Of a DNA stretch of 64,000 bases, positions 9,928 to 25,293 are shown piece by piece. Made by a program: the position numbers and the translations under genes. The stretch is taken from NCBI GenBank assembly GCA_030998015.1, contig JARWMV010000015.1, positions 124,001 to 188,000 on the forward strand, read 5' to 3'. The notes under the pieces were generated by a model, which had not been told where the DNA came from, searched no databases, and worked only from the letters and a program-made list of their open reading frames with translations. Each line of letters starts with the position of its first letter. Position 1 is the stretch's first letter. The stretch is from Ceratorhiza oryzae-sativae. Taxonomy: Eukaryota > Basidiomycota > Agaricomycetes > Cantharellales > Ceratobasidiaceae.

Positions 9928-12131
9928 TTAGTTATCGATCCACTGCTCCATCAAGCGTTTCCGGCTTTCAGACCTTGGGGTCATAGTGGAGTGGAACGGC
10001 AATGGATGGCTAAACGCAATGATGAGCGATATCGAATTTCATTCCTTTTTGGATACTTACGAGGCCAAAGCACCGTTAGTCGCCTTCGCCTCGGGGTAAG
10101 GCTTCCCCGGCGTAGGAGTCATATTGTAGATGGTCAGGAGAGTGCTAGCCATAATGAAGAAGGTATGCTCGGCAAAATTGGCCCCCGGACAATCACTGGA
10201 ATTTCCATTCATTTGGGACTGCAATATAAATAATAAGAAAAAAACTCGTACCGTCGACCAAGACCGAAGATGGGAGCCCTAGGCAAAGTTGGATCTAAGA
10301 ACCTCTCAGGTTTGAACTTCTCTGGCTCTGGGTATACGTCAGGATCATTATTGACCGCCCTGAATGGACACAGCAGGTTAATGATTACAAATAAGCGGAG
10401 CCCGAAGGAGGGTTTACCAGGTATTCATGATGCTAATATCCGTCGGTTCCGGTCAGATACTGCGATAAAGGGTCAACGAGGGGCAGCTTACACGATGGAG
10501 CCCTTGGGGATCCTGTATCCCTTGTAAACATCTTCCTTAAGAGTCCTCCTAGGGACACCTAAGAATTCAAGACATGATATTCAGTGATCGATACATTTCC
10601 CACCTCAGGGACGTACTAATAGGCACGGATGTGCGCCACCTGAAAACCTCCCTCATCACAGCATTCAGGTAGGGCAACATCGGGCGGTCGCTAAGCTCAG
10701 GCAGCCTTCCACGTAGGACTTTATCAATCTCTTCCTGTGCCTTCTTTTGAACTTCGGGGTGGAGCACCATAGCGAGTATGAACGTTTTGATCGTTGATAC
10801 AATCTGAAATTTGAGGTGATCAATATGGCGCTCCGACCCCGAGGATTCGTATTTCCTACCGTATCGGATGCAGCTGTCATATTCATTTTGATCAAAGGTG
10901 CACACAACAAAATAGTAGAGCATACTGACTCGCATACAGTGTGCCGGTCACCCATTTGAGCATATCCTCCTCCTCTTCGATCCATGTTTTGGAACTTCGC
11001 TAGTAGCCATGTTTGTCAGGAGGTTCTTCAACATCGACGGGGAGGCTGTATTTGCAGCCTATTCAAAGGCCCAGAGGTGTGGATAGATCAATGTCAATGA
11101 ACGTCGGCCCTACAAGACACAGACTTACCATCTGGGATTTCGTCCATTCGAATGGTTCGTTGATCGCACGGTCCCTCCAGGCACGAATCTCGTTCGCCCT
11201 TCGCTTCCAACCCGCACCCGGAGCCCAAGCCGGTACATGAACCAACCAAGGCACGGTATTTACGTAGAAGTCTGAACGCATGGCATGAGGCAGGCTTGAC
11301 ACAACCGAGAGGTTCTCAACTCACTTGCTGGCATGGCGGCTTCGCACATCCCGTCGAACGCAGTCGTGACTATCTCAATCCGTTCATCGTAGGGATAAGA
11401 TGGCTCATATCCGTAAATGGCTGAGAGAAGCATGGCAGACGCCATCCTACGGTATGTCAGGACACCGGTATGCCATTCGACGTTGTGAACGGGACGTTAC
11501 CATTGGACCTCGTCCAGAACAAATTCAGGCCGCTTCAGAAGATGCTGCGCCGACTTCCGAGCTTGCTTCACCATCTTAGGCCAGAGCTCTTCCCCCGTGT
11601 TGGGATTCAAACCTTCTTGAGACAGGGCACGTTGCCTCTTCCATCGATCCCCATACGGAAGAAGCCCCGTGTTTCGACCCCATCCGGCACTGAAGGGTGG
11701 AAATTGAAGGCATGATTAAATGCAAAATGCCATTTGCTTACAGTCTCTCATCGTTCACCATTGGTAGCTCGGGTCGATCTGAGTAGATAATACCCCGCTT
11801 TGTGAGTAATTCGACTGCAACTTGCATAGAATTCATCACGATGATAGTTTGTCCAAATACGGTAAAGGAGATGATGTCGCCTATCCAACCATAAGTTGCT
11901 GGCGATTAGAAAATTCGAAGGAACAAACGAACTGTTGAGCTCTTTGCCAATGTCCCTGTATCCCACCTCCTCTTGAGATGAAGGTAGAGAGAACAAGTGG
12001 CCGAAGAGAGGATGACTTTTTGGCGATGGTGGCAGAGGCAACTCAGGCCGAGATTTTTTCGAGAGTATCGCGTATCCTGCAAGGCCTCCTAGGGCCACCA
12101 GCAACACGGCTTTCGCATGGTCAGACTGCAT
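9928..12131 (-). CDS. Cytochrome P450, copy A (possibly frameshifted)
   Basis: Multi-exon minus-strand gene. The N-terminal anchor (KAVLLVALGGLAGYAIL) is followed by a proline hinge PLPPSPKSHPLFGH. The oxygen-binding helix reads TASDT, with Ala in place of the usual Gly. The K-helix EXXR is EVFR, the PERF motif is FKPERF, and the heme loop is FGLGRRDCPG with its axial Cys, split by an intron. The gene ends SRKRLMEQWIDN. It is an endoplasmic-reticulum monooxygenase; the substrate is unknown, and the closest named group I would guess is the O-methylsterigmatocystin-oxidoreductase-like fungal P450s. Copy B at 21219-23405 has the same exon order and sequence. Between TNMATSEVPK and the following acidic stretch the frame shifts (about 10978-10990); copy B is open there. 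This is either a pseudogene or an indel error. Confidence 0.82.
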
Positions 12132-12849
12132 TTGAGAATTTTCCTGGAGATAAAGTGGGGGACGTGAGAATAAGAAAGTAAGGAGGAGTAAATGTGGGTG
12201 TCGATGTGGAGAGGGAGAAGAACTCAGGTGGTTTTATGCAATAGATGAATTGCGATGTTTGCGAGAGAAGAAGCAAGGGTCGCGCAGGGTCAAGAACTGC
12301 AATAACGAAAAACGTCGACACCATTTAATCCCGAATGACCTATCCATTCATACTCCTGTCCAGCATAAGAAGTGCACATTCTGTTCGCCGCATCAATCAC
12401 GTATACGTTTCAACTGACCTTCTCATCATATCATTCCGTTCGATAAAATTCTGGATTGTGAAGAGGTACCAAGAGGAACGGAAGAGTCGCTTGGCCCATG
12501 CCCTTCATCCTACTTTCGGTTAGAACTCGCATTCCATCTCACCCTTGCATCAACAAACGCTTCGCTACAGGAAACTAGGTTTCAGTTCTGAATCAAGGTA
12601 GCCTAGACCAGTGTAGTAAAATAGGTTTTAAACCAGCAAAAAGGTTTATGATTGTGGCATTCCTTCATCAGCGGCGTACCAAGAGAACATCAAACAAATA
12701 GCCTCGGATATACCTCATCAATCATGGTACCATGCTCAACCGGTTATAACTTTGGAGAACCAACGGCTGTTTGAAGAACTTTGACGAAAGCTCTTGGAGG
12801 GAAAGATTGCCCCTTGGCATGATAAATTAGTAAAGTGTCAAGCCGTGCA

Positions 12850-12867
12850 CCCTTCTCGCGAGAAGGG
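12850..12867. repeat. Perfect 18-base palindrome
   Basis: CCCTTCTCGCGAGAAGGG is identical on both strands, with no spacer. It could be a dimeric transcription-factor site or chance; no other copy was noticed. Confidence 0.5.
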
Positions 12868-13227
12868 TTCGGTTATGGGGTTACAGCACAACGTTGAGGG
12901 TAGATGAGGAAAAGGAGCATCAACTCATTCTCAGGGGGTCCTCGCAACGCTTCATCTCAGGAAGCACGCTCAGAAAGGGGATAGCCAGCGCGATTGCTAG
13001 TTCAATTCACCGGCAAATCTCTGCGCCGTCTTGCCACATCCACTTTCGATCATTCGAGTCCTCTAAGCGGATAGCCAGGAAAATGTATTGTTGGCGTCTT
13101 GGAGCCCCTTGAGTATAACCGTGGTATTCTAACTTTGCCACAGCTAGCGGACCGGGCTGGGACGTACAGCGGACGCGAGCACCTATTACGTTGCTCAAAG
13201 GGTTGGGAGACCCTTGCTCGGAGTTGT

Positions 13228-13240
13228 GGGGGGGGGGGGG
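13228..13240. repeat. Homopolymer run of 13 G
   Basis: A simple run of G in intergenic DNA. The length may be unreliable in the assembly. Confidence 0.7.
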
Positions 13241-14529
13241 AGGTCGAGGTTTTGCAGCTTCCTGGCAACGCTCCTTGTTTGTTGCCAGGGCAAAAAAGTC
13301 AAGCTAACTGCGTAGAGGTTCCCCCAACTGAATAAGCCATACAGCATGATGAATCTATAACGTCAGACAACCGACCCTTGAGCTCAAAACGGGGTCAATC
13401 CAATTAGAACAAAGCCTGAGAACAGAGTTGCTGAGATACAGTCGTCTAACGCTTAATCACCGTGATCGGCATTCGATGATCTCACAGGGTCGACTTGAAG
13501 GCGGAGCTCCCACTCCTTGATGGATAGAGTCAAGCCCTGAACCAATTACGGATACAAGACGTAAATTGTGCCACGAATAGAAATTCCCATTTGTCGAGAT
13601 TCTCAAGAAGCACACAACCGGATGGAGGTTGGCAGCTAGTCGCAGTCCGGTGGTTGCTGCGTATCTTGAGCAATCGAAGAAAGGCCACTCTTTTTGGGTG
13701 GGGAAGATCAATCTTGCTTTGATGTCCAGCTCTGAAGGTAGTCCCAGTGTGGTAAAAGGGTATAGTTGCTCGAGTTGTCTCCCAAGATCCGACTAATTAC
13801 CCATGAAGATTTGTAACAAAAAACTCTAGCAGAGCATGGAGCCACGTCATAATGCAGGGGGCTAAACGTCACGTGATGCAGGTCCAAGCAGAGGCAAACA
13901 GACAGACCTTGCTGGTGCTCAACGTTCTTGATCCGATCCTTTTTGGAGAGAGTGAACTGCACCACGCACGCCCACAACCCGGAAATAGATCCCCATCTTT
14001 TTATTTTATTTCTGTCACACATGGTGGGATCCAATCAACCATGAATGTAGGGCATTCAGAGTTCTTGATACTACGAGCGACTATATGGGAGGATCTGCTA
14101 CAATTTTGCCCTTTTCCTGAGACCCGATCAATCAACCCGACTTTAAACATTGATTATATGGGTCTTCTGAGACCGACATACCGACGCGAGACTGCTCTAG
14201 TGTTCAGGAAGGCTCAGTGACGCTTGATGATGAGACATTCATTAATGTGGGCTATGGATGATGTTGAACTCACTGATCGGCGGTGCTTCGTAACCAAGAG
14301 AATGCGAAGAACTCCACAATATGACGGTACTAAGGTCACCTATTCATATGTTGTCTCAGCAGAAATTCATTGACTCAGGGTTGTATCAATTCATCAGTTT
14401 CAATGCCATCACTCTTGCGGGCCTTCAATTGACTTCCTAGCCCCCAACGTGCAAACTGTCTCGAATGCGATTCCAGGAGTAGGGTAAATAGATTAATATA
14501 CTGAATTTACTAACCAGATGACATAGCGT

Positions 14530-15034
14530 ATGCGACCCGTCGACGTTCCTATCGAGAAGGGTTACAAACATCGCAAAGATGGCTCCAAGATGAAGGTCCT
14601 TGCATGGTTCGCTGCGGGAGAATTGTGAATGACAGAAATACCAGCGCCAGGTATTGCGGAGCCGGTATGTATTCACCTTCATGAAAGTCATCTCAAATTT
14701 GTATGCGCCTGGAAGGACGATGTGGTTGTCAGAGTAACTGGAACCACTATCTGTAGGTCCGATTTACATCTGCTCCACGGGGAGATTATGGCGTTGCGGA
14801 AAAGCGATATTCTCGGACACGAGGCGAATGCAATCCTACGATCCGTTGCGTTTTGGCTCTTCAGGGCTCTCAATAGTTCATGGGAGTCATGGACCGAATC
14901 GGACAAAATGTGAAGGGGGTCTCCAGCGAGGACAACGAGTGGTTGTATCCTTCCACACTGCTTACGGTGAATGTAGCTGCTGCAAACAAAATCTTAGCCG
15001 CCTTCGCGAACGCACCAAAGATAGGTTCAATTGA
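14530..15034 (+). pseudogene. Zinc-dependent alcohol dehydrogenase (MDR family) pseudogene, N-terminal part
   Basis: The frame from MKVLAWFAAGEL through DDVVVRVTGTTICRSD, an ILGHEA motif and RGQRVVVSFHTAYGEC matches the N-terminal third of medium-chain zinc alcohol/formaldehyde dehydrogenases. Lesions: a TGA after AAGEL, where the family has a residue and CGA is the likely ancestor; ICRSD in place of ICGSD; loss of the usual Met-Gly after HEA; and a frame change near 14870. Two structural-zinc cysteines are replaced (AYGEC for ACGEC, and Arg at the last position). An intron-like GT...GG stretch lies near 14665-14713. The nucleotide-binding half is absent downstream. No function is expected. 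Confidence 0.78.
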
Positions 15035-15803
15035 ATCAGCGGTGGAATAATAGCTGGACGTGAAAAACATCATTGTTCATTAGATAAATGAGAATAAACA
15101 GTGTATTTCTCCATTGTTCTTACTATAAATTGCATCATTGAACCCAGGATGTCGTGTTCTTCAGGGAGCGTGGTTGTGATCGAGCACTCTGCTTGGCCGT
15201 CAGGGAACGTGGTGTGGGGTACGCTTGACCTGGTTCTGATGTGGGGGTCTCGATCCGCTGCTCCTGCCACCCCAGGGAGTATCCGAGTTGTAGCCAATTG
15301 GGATTTGACACCGGTGGGCGGCGGGAATTCTGCGTGGTTTGCTATTGGGAATGAAATGTATGTTAGTGCGTATAGATTATGCGCTTCGGCCTTGAGTCAT
15401 CGTTTATTCTGTACTGGCCGACTTTTCTACAAGCTTCGTTTGAGTGATAGTGTTGAAGGAGGTCGCGCGCCCCAGATGTTCCAGCGCATATATCTGCATC
15501 ACCGACGTTTCTCATACATTTGTCCCTACCTTTGTATATAAAATACTGTATCTACATCTTATCAATACAGCCTACAGCCTCACCCGGCATGTGAGCAACC
15601 GAGCCGAGCGAGCTAGTCCAAAAGCGCGAAGGCGTTATCTCTTTAGGTTCTAAAGGATAGTCACAAAAAATGGGCTGGTGAGCCTTTGAATCGTGTTTCG
15701 CGTGATAACAAAACAATAACACCACTACTATTCATCCATTCAAAACATAAATTCAAACATATAATTTCATCTACACTATTCAATTCAACATGAATCAACA
15801 GCA
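15035..15803. other. Intergenic stretch, no supported gene
   Basis: A 146-residue plus-strand frame (15101-15541) has no recognisable motif. I see nothing else. Confidence 0.45.
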
Positions 15804-18236
<2,433 letters not shown>

Positions 18237-18977
18237 TGGCGGCAGGGTTTTGGATCTAAGGTCTGGATTGCTTCCGAATCCGGGACCAGTCACGTGGCTT
18301 CTGCCACCGATCAGCCAGCCCTGATCTCCGGCTGTTTCTGGGCTTGACCTTTGGGCACGCGCTGGATATTGCATTCATGGCCCGTGATCTCTTGATGCCA
18401 TTGGCTAGCTCCAGCGACTCTTTGCGCCGTCGATCATAGCTATGACCCCACCGGCGCTCGACGGTGAATGGTTCGGACTTGGGATATCCTGTTGAATCTC
18501 GCGACATTTCGGCGACGGAATGATCATGTGGACCCATTGAGTTATGATGCTTGTCCTTTCTGTAACTACGTCGTCGCCATCATCACCCAACTAGGCGTCT
18601 TGGCTATGACACGAAGGCCGGAGGGATGAGCAAAAGTCACTTTCTTCATGTCATTTTTTGCCACTCGTTCTCGTATTAGCCTGAGTTTCACCCGGGATTG
18701 TAGAATGGAGCGAAGACGGCTTCACCTGGGTACAAGCTAGCTGTTCTCAAAAGGAGCTCATGCTTTGCGCTGGGGTATCTGTGTCCGTGTGCCGTTGCGC
18801 CCTCTCCACTTGAAAAAAAAGAACCCCAAGAGCGAAGGTTCCCTCTCCACTTCAAAAAGGAACCCCGAGACTGTATGGTGCCATTGCTATATGACCAACC
18901 GCGGTTCAAGCAAAGTCTTTGAATCCCCATAGCAGCCCATATCGCAGTCACCCTCGCCTGGGTCTACGTCTTCCAGC
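18237..18977. other. Intergenic stretch with a short direct repeat
   Basis: No supported gene. CCCTCTCCACTT followed by an A-run and GAACCCC occurs twice, 41 bases apart (18800 and 18841), a local tandem duplication. Confidence 0.5.
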
Positions 18978-19593
18978 ATGTCGCTACAAATCAAGCCGGG
19001 AAACTATCGGCTGATGGCGACCGGCAACGAATGTCTTACAATGAAGTCTGACAAAGAGAACCAAAATCTGACTATCAGTCCCGCCAGCCCAAAAGATGAT
19101 CAACTCGTGCGTCCTGTCCACTACGTCCTTATTTGATTCCTATCCGCTAATCGAAATAAAAAGTTCCGCATCGAATTCTTCAAATATGACAACACCGTCA
19201 CTCTCCAAAGCGTCAAACGCAAGCTTTACGTCTCGTGCGACGCCGCTCCCGATGCGTACTCTGGCATATATCTTTCTCGTTCACCATGCCGGTTCAAGGT
19301 AGAGGTAGGCCCCAAGTCGAATCAGCGCCGGTTAGTCCATAAAGCCGTTCCACAAGATATGTGATATTCATGAATCTTGGGTTCAAGGTTTTATTTCAAG
19401 AGCACGTATATCAAACTCTACCTATGGTACGACCCTTCGAGAGAGGGACTTGGCCCACCACAAGTTGGTTACCTCAAATCCTGCACCTGATGTTGACACT
19501 AATTTTCTTGTCAATGCGTAGGCGGGGCTGATCCCCGACAATCCTGACGTTGTTTTGAAAAATTGGAGGCTAGAGCTGATTGACAAGCCATAG
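18978..19593 (+). CDS. Small hypothetical protein, possibly beta-trefoil-like
   Basis: Four exons (18978-19106, 19164-19304, 19388-19426, 19522-19593), each bounded by GT and AG and each joining in phase 0, give 126 residues and one stop. The protein starts MSLQIKPGNYRLMATGNEC and contains RIEFFKYDNTVTLQSVKRK and LYVSCDA. It has no signal peptide and no membrane helix. The GNYRL start and the pattern of short beta strands recall ricin-type beta-trefoil or small protease-inhibitor folds of basidiomycetes, but I do not recognise a specific family. The small third exon is the weakest part of the model. Confidence 0.6.
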
Positions 19594-21218
19594 TCTGGCT
19601 CTCAAAGGGGTTATGGTTACCTCCAAAAGAGCAAGTCCCTCCTCGTAAGAACATTATTATGCATCGGGACGCGCCAATCTTGTTCTTTGTACTTGTGTCA
19701 TCGCTTCGCCCATGAATGAATTTCAGAGAATCCACTCGCCATGGATTACCTAGCTGTGAGCGGATTTGGATGTGTGCTTCCCAGTATTTCAACGGAAATG
19801 CAAAACTTACAGAAAACGCTTTGGCGTGACCTAGGCTACTAAGCTAAGAAGAATGGGTGCCTTCCCGTAAGAGCTAAAGCCAAGCTAAGCTAATCGGCAC
19901 CAAAGTCTGGATAATGTCATAATTTATTAATGACTCGTTACTCTTCATTCTGTAATCGGTCAACACTGTTGAATAGCTGAGTCTTAGATTCATATCTTAC
20001 CGGAATGCATCCAATACTCTCGTAAACCATTTCTGATCGAGAGTTCGCATTTAGCGAGCTCGGCGATGCAGAGCCGTGTCAACGCATTTATGGACAAACT
20101 ATAAGCACTGGCATCCTCCTGCTTACTAGCTGCTTGAACCAATCTGTGTCGTTGGGGAAGTGCCAGCATGCTCAACATGGGTCACCTGGCGGATACGAGG
20201 CACAGAATCTCTGATATGACGTGCTTCTTATGCTCCCATGTTGGTTGTTTATAACTTAGCACCAGGATAGCAATAGGAGGGTTAGGTAGTGGCATGGGTA
20301 TCCTCTGCTCTATATGCAGCGATTCTTTCTATTGTCCATCAGTCTTTCGTCCCTTTCAGCGGCCGATTATTCCACAATTACCCGTCGTGTATGCTCTCCA
20401 TTCCAGCCTGTGGCCCGAGAAAATCATGCCAACTTCTTCAATTCAACAGCCTTGGCATCACAAATGGCCTTTGTATTGTCGAGATAATTTTTGTTTATAC
20501 GGTTGGCACAATTCTCAAAACGATTATGATCGGGTTGCCTATTGAGGTGATCGCATATGAGCCACCCAGAATACCATGTGTTGAACGAGATCATGCGCCG
20601 CTACTGTTCTAGCGCATGTAGTCCGCATATATTCGTGTTTCCGACATTTCCCACTTGTGCATGCGTCAACTATGTATATAAACGACTTGATTCGTCTATA
20701 GTGCAAGGCCAACTCAGCCAGTTCATCCGCATCACGTAGACAGTCTCAAACGTCATCAACCGCTCCACGCGCCAAGAAACTATGGCCCATATAGAAGTAA
20801 TATTTACTTCTACATCACGTTGTTGACAGCTAGCGTGGAATACTAGAAACAAGATTATTGGTCAGCTGATATGTGAGATTCTTTGCGAATCCAATCGGGC
20901 AAGGGATAAAAGGCCGCTCTTTGGAAACACGGAGACCGTAAAACGATTAGAAAGAGTGACGTTGTAAATGATTAAAAATGCGAGCCTTTAGAAAAAGCGG
21001 ACTTATGGAAGTGGATTTGTACGGTAGGCAAACTGAGGTGACACATATCCAAGAAGAGCGCCACCAAAAACCGATTGTTACTCTGAGTCTCAGGAACCAT
21101 GTCTTAGAGAACATATTTGCGGCAATCAATGCAGTTTCAGCATTCAATTCATTCTGGCCTCGTCATTAAACACGCGCGATGCGCCGCCAAATTCAAGATA
21201 ACTCTTCTGCATGCTTTG
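19594..21218. other. Long intergenic stretch, no supported gene
   Basis: About 1.6 kb. A minus-strand frame at 19990-20178 (SLSINALTRLCIAELAKCE) has protein-like composition but no match I can name. Other frames overlap each other on both strands. Confidence 0.4.
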
Positions 21219-23405
21219 TCAAACCTCGACCCATTCATCTATCAAGCGCCGGCGACTTTCCGATCGTGGAGTTACGGTAGAGTCGAAGGGGGCTGGGTAT
21301 CTGCTATCATCCTCAATGAGCAAATTCCGGAAATTTGTAAAAACTACTGACAGAATGAGCGAACTGGTGTTTGTTTTTGCTTGAGGGAACGGCTTTCCCT
21401 GTGTTGCATTTATATCGAATATGGTGAGCAAAGTACTGGCCAATATGAATAAATTCGAATTGGCAAACTGGGACCCAGGGCATTCCCTGTCTGAGGTTTT
21501 AGACCAGGCTCCGAAAGCATATTTCGGCGCACCTCCTGCCAAAGCCAAAGGTTGGAGCTAGGGGCAGTTCAGAGTCCAGAAAGCGGTCTGGATCAAAGTC
21601 TTGCGGGTTCTGGTATATGCTATCATCGAAGCTCATTGCCCTGAGTTTTGATTCGTGACTACAAGATTTTCTTTATCAAAACAGGTTTATTTACCATATG
21701 TTGGGGATGCTTTTTGTTTCGTTCAGAGTTCTGTGAATAATGTGCAGTAGTTGATGGGACGAGACGAGACGCACATGATAGCTCCTTTTGGAATCGCGAA
21801 TCCCTTGTACTCGTCATCCCTGGAGCAGGCATGTGGTATACCTACGGCAGGTCCGCATTGGTGTAGGTATACTAAAAAATCACTGGGCGCGATAAACATA
21901 CCAGAAGGTCCAACAGGGCGCCACCTCAAGACCTCCTTTAGGACGGCATTCAAGTATGGCAAACTTTCGCAGTCACTGAGCTCTGGCAATCGCTCACCGA
22001 CCACCTCATCAAGTTCGCGCTGTATCTTTCTCTGAACTTCCGGGTATAGAATCATCGCTAAAGCAAAGCTCGACATGGTTGATATGGTCTAACCGGATTG
22101 TCTGTCACCTAACTATACCCTTTCAAGAATTGTGCATTACCGTATCGGAGCCAGCTGCCAAAAGCAATGCCAATACTATGAGTGCGTTACACATAGAGTC
22201 TATGTGAGGAAGAATGTACCCGGGATCAAGGTTCCAGTGGCCCATCGAATACTGTCTTCTTCCTCGTCGTTACCGTGCTCTGGTTCGTCACTATTGGCCA
22301 TATTGGTGAGAAGAGCTTTGAGAATTGACGGTCCGGCGATATGGGCCGCCTTTTGTGGATATGATGTGAGGGTGCAATCTACGCGGGATGAATCGAGTCT
22401 TCATCCTACCATCTGTGATTTTGTCCACTCAAATATCCCGTGAATTACCCTGTCCTTCCTTTCTCGCCATTCGTTCGCCAGTCGCTTCCACCCTGCACCA
22501 GGGAACCATCCAGGGATATATTTCAACCATGGTAGGATGTTTACGTAGAAATCTAACGTTAAATCATCGAAAAAACTTTTTCTTAGAAACGGGTTGTATT
22601 TACTCACTGGCAGGTAATGCAGCTTCGCACATCTCCTTATTTGCCGCTTCGATCAGTTGAACTTGCTCGTCGTGTGGGTAAGAGGGTTCGTATCCATAAA
22701 CAATCGACAGCATCGTGGCTGAGGTGGTCCTAAACATGAACTTCATATGAGCCATGAACTATCTAGCACGTGAATGTGTCATCCTACCATCGTAGCTCGC
22801 TTGCAAAGCTTTCGGGATTACGCAACAATCGTTGAGTAAAGAGCCTAACCTGCCGTGTTACTTTTGGCCAGAGCTCTTCGCACGCTTTGGGGTGCAATAT
22901 GTCTTTTGTCATGGTCCGTTGTCGATTCCATCGTTCCCCATATGGAAGAAATCCGGTGTCTTTTCCCCAACCAACGCTTGTGAATGTATTATTGAAGAGT
23001 CGAAGTGATGAATGTATGCGTACTTACCACATATCGTCGTTGAGCATGGGAAACTCAGCCCGGTCTGAATAGATTGCTGACCTCCTAACGAGAAGATCCT
23101 TCGCGGATTCAAGCGAGTTTAATACAATAATCACCTGGCCAAGAACAGAGAATGAAATTATATCGCCTACAAAACGCTTAGCAGTATATGGCTGTCATTG
23201 GGGAGGACGGACTCTTTAGCTCCATGCTTATCTCCTTATAAGCAACGTGTTCCTCTGTAGAAGGGAGAGAAAACAAATGTCCGATAAAGGGATAAGCCTT
23301 AATAGACGGAGGCAAAGGTCGAGAATATTTTGCCCTCCTCTGAAAGACGAGGATGGCGAGTGCGCCAAGCACAATACTGGAAAAACATAGTTGTAGATAT
23401 TCCAT
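21219..23405 (-). CDS. Cytochrome P450, copy B
   Basis: Multi-exon minus-strand gene, intact by eye. It begins MEYLQLCFSSIVLGALAILV (membrane anchor), then PLPPSIKAYPFIGH. The I-helix motif is AGSDTT, the K-helix EXXR is EVLR within LKEVLRWRP, and the PXRX-type motif is FDPDRF. The heme loop is FGFGRRECPG, joined across an intron. The end is SRRRLIDEWVEV. Exon 1 ends after MELK and rejoins as SDIISF with GT/AG bases and a CTGCTAAG-like branch site. It is an ER-bound monooxygenase of unknown substrate. The paralog at 9928-12131 has the same orientation and intron layout, and segments such as FYVNILPWL versus FYVNTVPWL align closely, so the pair are duplicates. Confidence 0.9.
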
Positions 23406-24930
23406 GTATGCGCGTGCCTTGAGGGGTTGTTATGCTGGAATGAAGGGGTGTTTCTCCAGACGAAGTCTCATTTATCCCTCTGTCCAATAACATACTTACG
23501 ACATAGCCCACGGAGCACCTTTACCAAAAACGAGAGGATCTATGTCACACGCTAGAGCCAAGACTCACGCTCTACTCATTTCACTCACATATTTGCGCAT
23601 TTTTTCCCCTTTTCAGGATGAAAGATCAAGAAAGATGTCAGGATGGCCGTGTGTCATTCAGATAAGAATTAGACGCTGAAGAGCAGGTCTGAGATTAGAG
23701 ATGAAATCAGTGACGGCTTGATATATGGCGTCAAGGTTTGGAGACATCAGGGGTTTTTCACACCCCCAATTCAAACGCCTGTTACCCTCTTTGTTTCCGC
23801 GATATTTGCTCCACCGAATACGGTTGACCGGCCCGGTTACTGGGCGCTACTACAGTTATTTTAGAGACTTCGCACATTCGTAATGGGCAATTCCTTCCGA
23901 GCAGCCGAGTTAGCACATGAGATTTCGGAGGAGTTGGGATTTGCACGGACTGTCCATCTGGATAGCTAGTATCCAAGTTGGACACCTACCTCCACTGATG
24001 ACGTCACTTGCTTTCAAACATGCGAGCTGATTCCGACGACACTATCCAAAAACGCTAGTGGGTTTTCCATTGATATATTGGCTCGAATACAGTTCGCCTA
24101 AGGCTTGCACCAACGGCTAATATACGCACGTTATGCTGTTTATGGACATGGCAACAATGAACTTGGAGAAAGCCCGATCTGATCATCCAGAAACATTTAG
24201 GAGGAATGGCGGGAAGGGTTTGATGCTCCAAGGTGATAAAGAAGTCTGTGGCGTTCACGACATTGTCAGGACAAGGGTCGCTGTGATCGGGTGCCGTAGC
24301 GAGTGCTTACTGCGGAGGCCTTCGTGACACAGAAGGCTGTTCTCCTGAAGCTTTAGCCCAGATCGAAAAAGATGACAAATCGATTATCCTGCGAGACTAC
24401 TTGTGGACGGAAGTACGGTTATAGAGTGGTACCCTTGAAGCCGTTGCTCCGCATGATGAAGCATTAATGATTATCTAATTCTTCAGATTCGGATGTGAAT
24501 ACGGAGTGACATTAATCATCAGCCTGACATTCAGGGAGCTTCTCGCAGCTTGAACGCATGGCTCGGATGATTGCATTGTACCCAGCTACAAATAAAATCG
24601 CCGAATCACTAACTCGCGTACGCCCTCAACAAATCATCTCGGCCCATCATGAAGCTGGTGGCAGGCTTTTGATATCGGGCTGATGTATTACCAATTGCCT
24701 ATAGAAATCAAATGTATATATTTATTATATAGAAACGGTTTACAAAAGAATGTGTGAGTGTAAGTGAAGAGATGGATTATGGGGGGCTCGTAGAGTCCTT
24801 ATTTATACCCAACGTATTCACATGAGTCATATGCTCTGCTGCTGCGCATATACTGCGCATACATGACGTATTCACACTTGATTCGATTACTGACTCATAC
24901 GCATTCTAGATCATTCGAGTATGTACATGA
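23406..24930. other. Intergenic stretch, possibly with decayed coding sequence
   Basis: Around 24130-24430 the plus strand shows protein-like pieces in more than one frame (TMNLEKARSDHPETF, then ALAQIEKDDKSIILRDYLW), which suggests a decayed gene. I cannot name the family. The rest holds no supported gene. Confidence 0.4.
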
Positions 24931-25293
24931 ATGTTCTACATTGCCGCACCTTGCGTTAAGGCCACGCCAAGCGCTGGCCACCACCAACGAATTTCGCCAG
25001 TAGCCGTTAATCCCTGGACAAAGCACGAGGCGGCACGCTTACGCCGTGTGCAACCTATTGGACGACGTCGGCCTCCAGCAGATTTAGAGAGACGCGGAAT
25101 GGCATTCCGGGGGACGGGGTTCCACGGAAAGCCATTTTGCAGGGGTGCTCGCCGGAGGGATATCCGACCACCTCGGGGACCTGCAGTGGCTTGGAGCGCC
25201 CCTTGCACCGGTGGCTGGCGACCGAAGGGCGGTCGTGCAATGCCTGTGAATGTGTCTGACACACGAGAGTGCACCTGTGGAAACCGAAGCTAA
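24931..25293. other. GC-rich block open in several frames
   Basis: About 360 bases clearly richer in G+C and CpG than either flank. Long frames are open on both strands at once, which reflects base composition rather than coding. It may be part of a repeat or a CpG island. No terminal repeats were found. Confidence 0.45.

Larger units (their letters stand above)
12132..14529. other. Long intergenic stretch, no supported gene
   Basis: About 2.4 kb between P450 copy A (upstream side) and an alcohol dehydrogenase pseudogene. Frames up to 122 residues occur (13852-14220, plus) but lack domain signals and have arginine/serine-rich shadow composition. It contains an 18-base perfect palindrome and a G-run, listed separately. 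Confidence 0.5.

Noticed and set aside
15101..15541. 146-residue plus-strand frame as a gene
   Set aside because: No splice structure, motif or family resemblance; left as intergenic.
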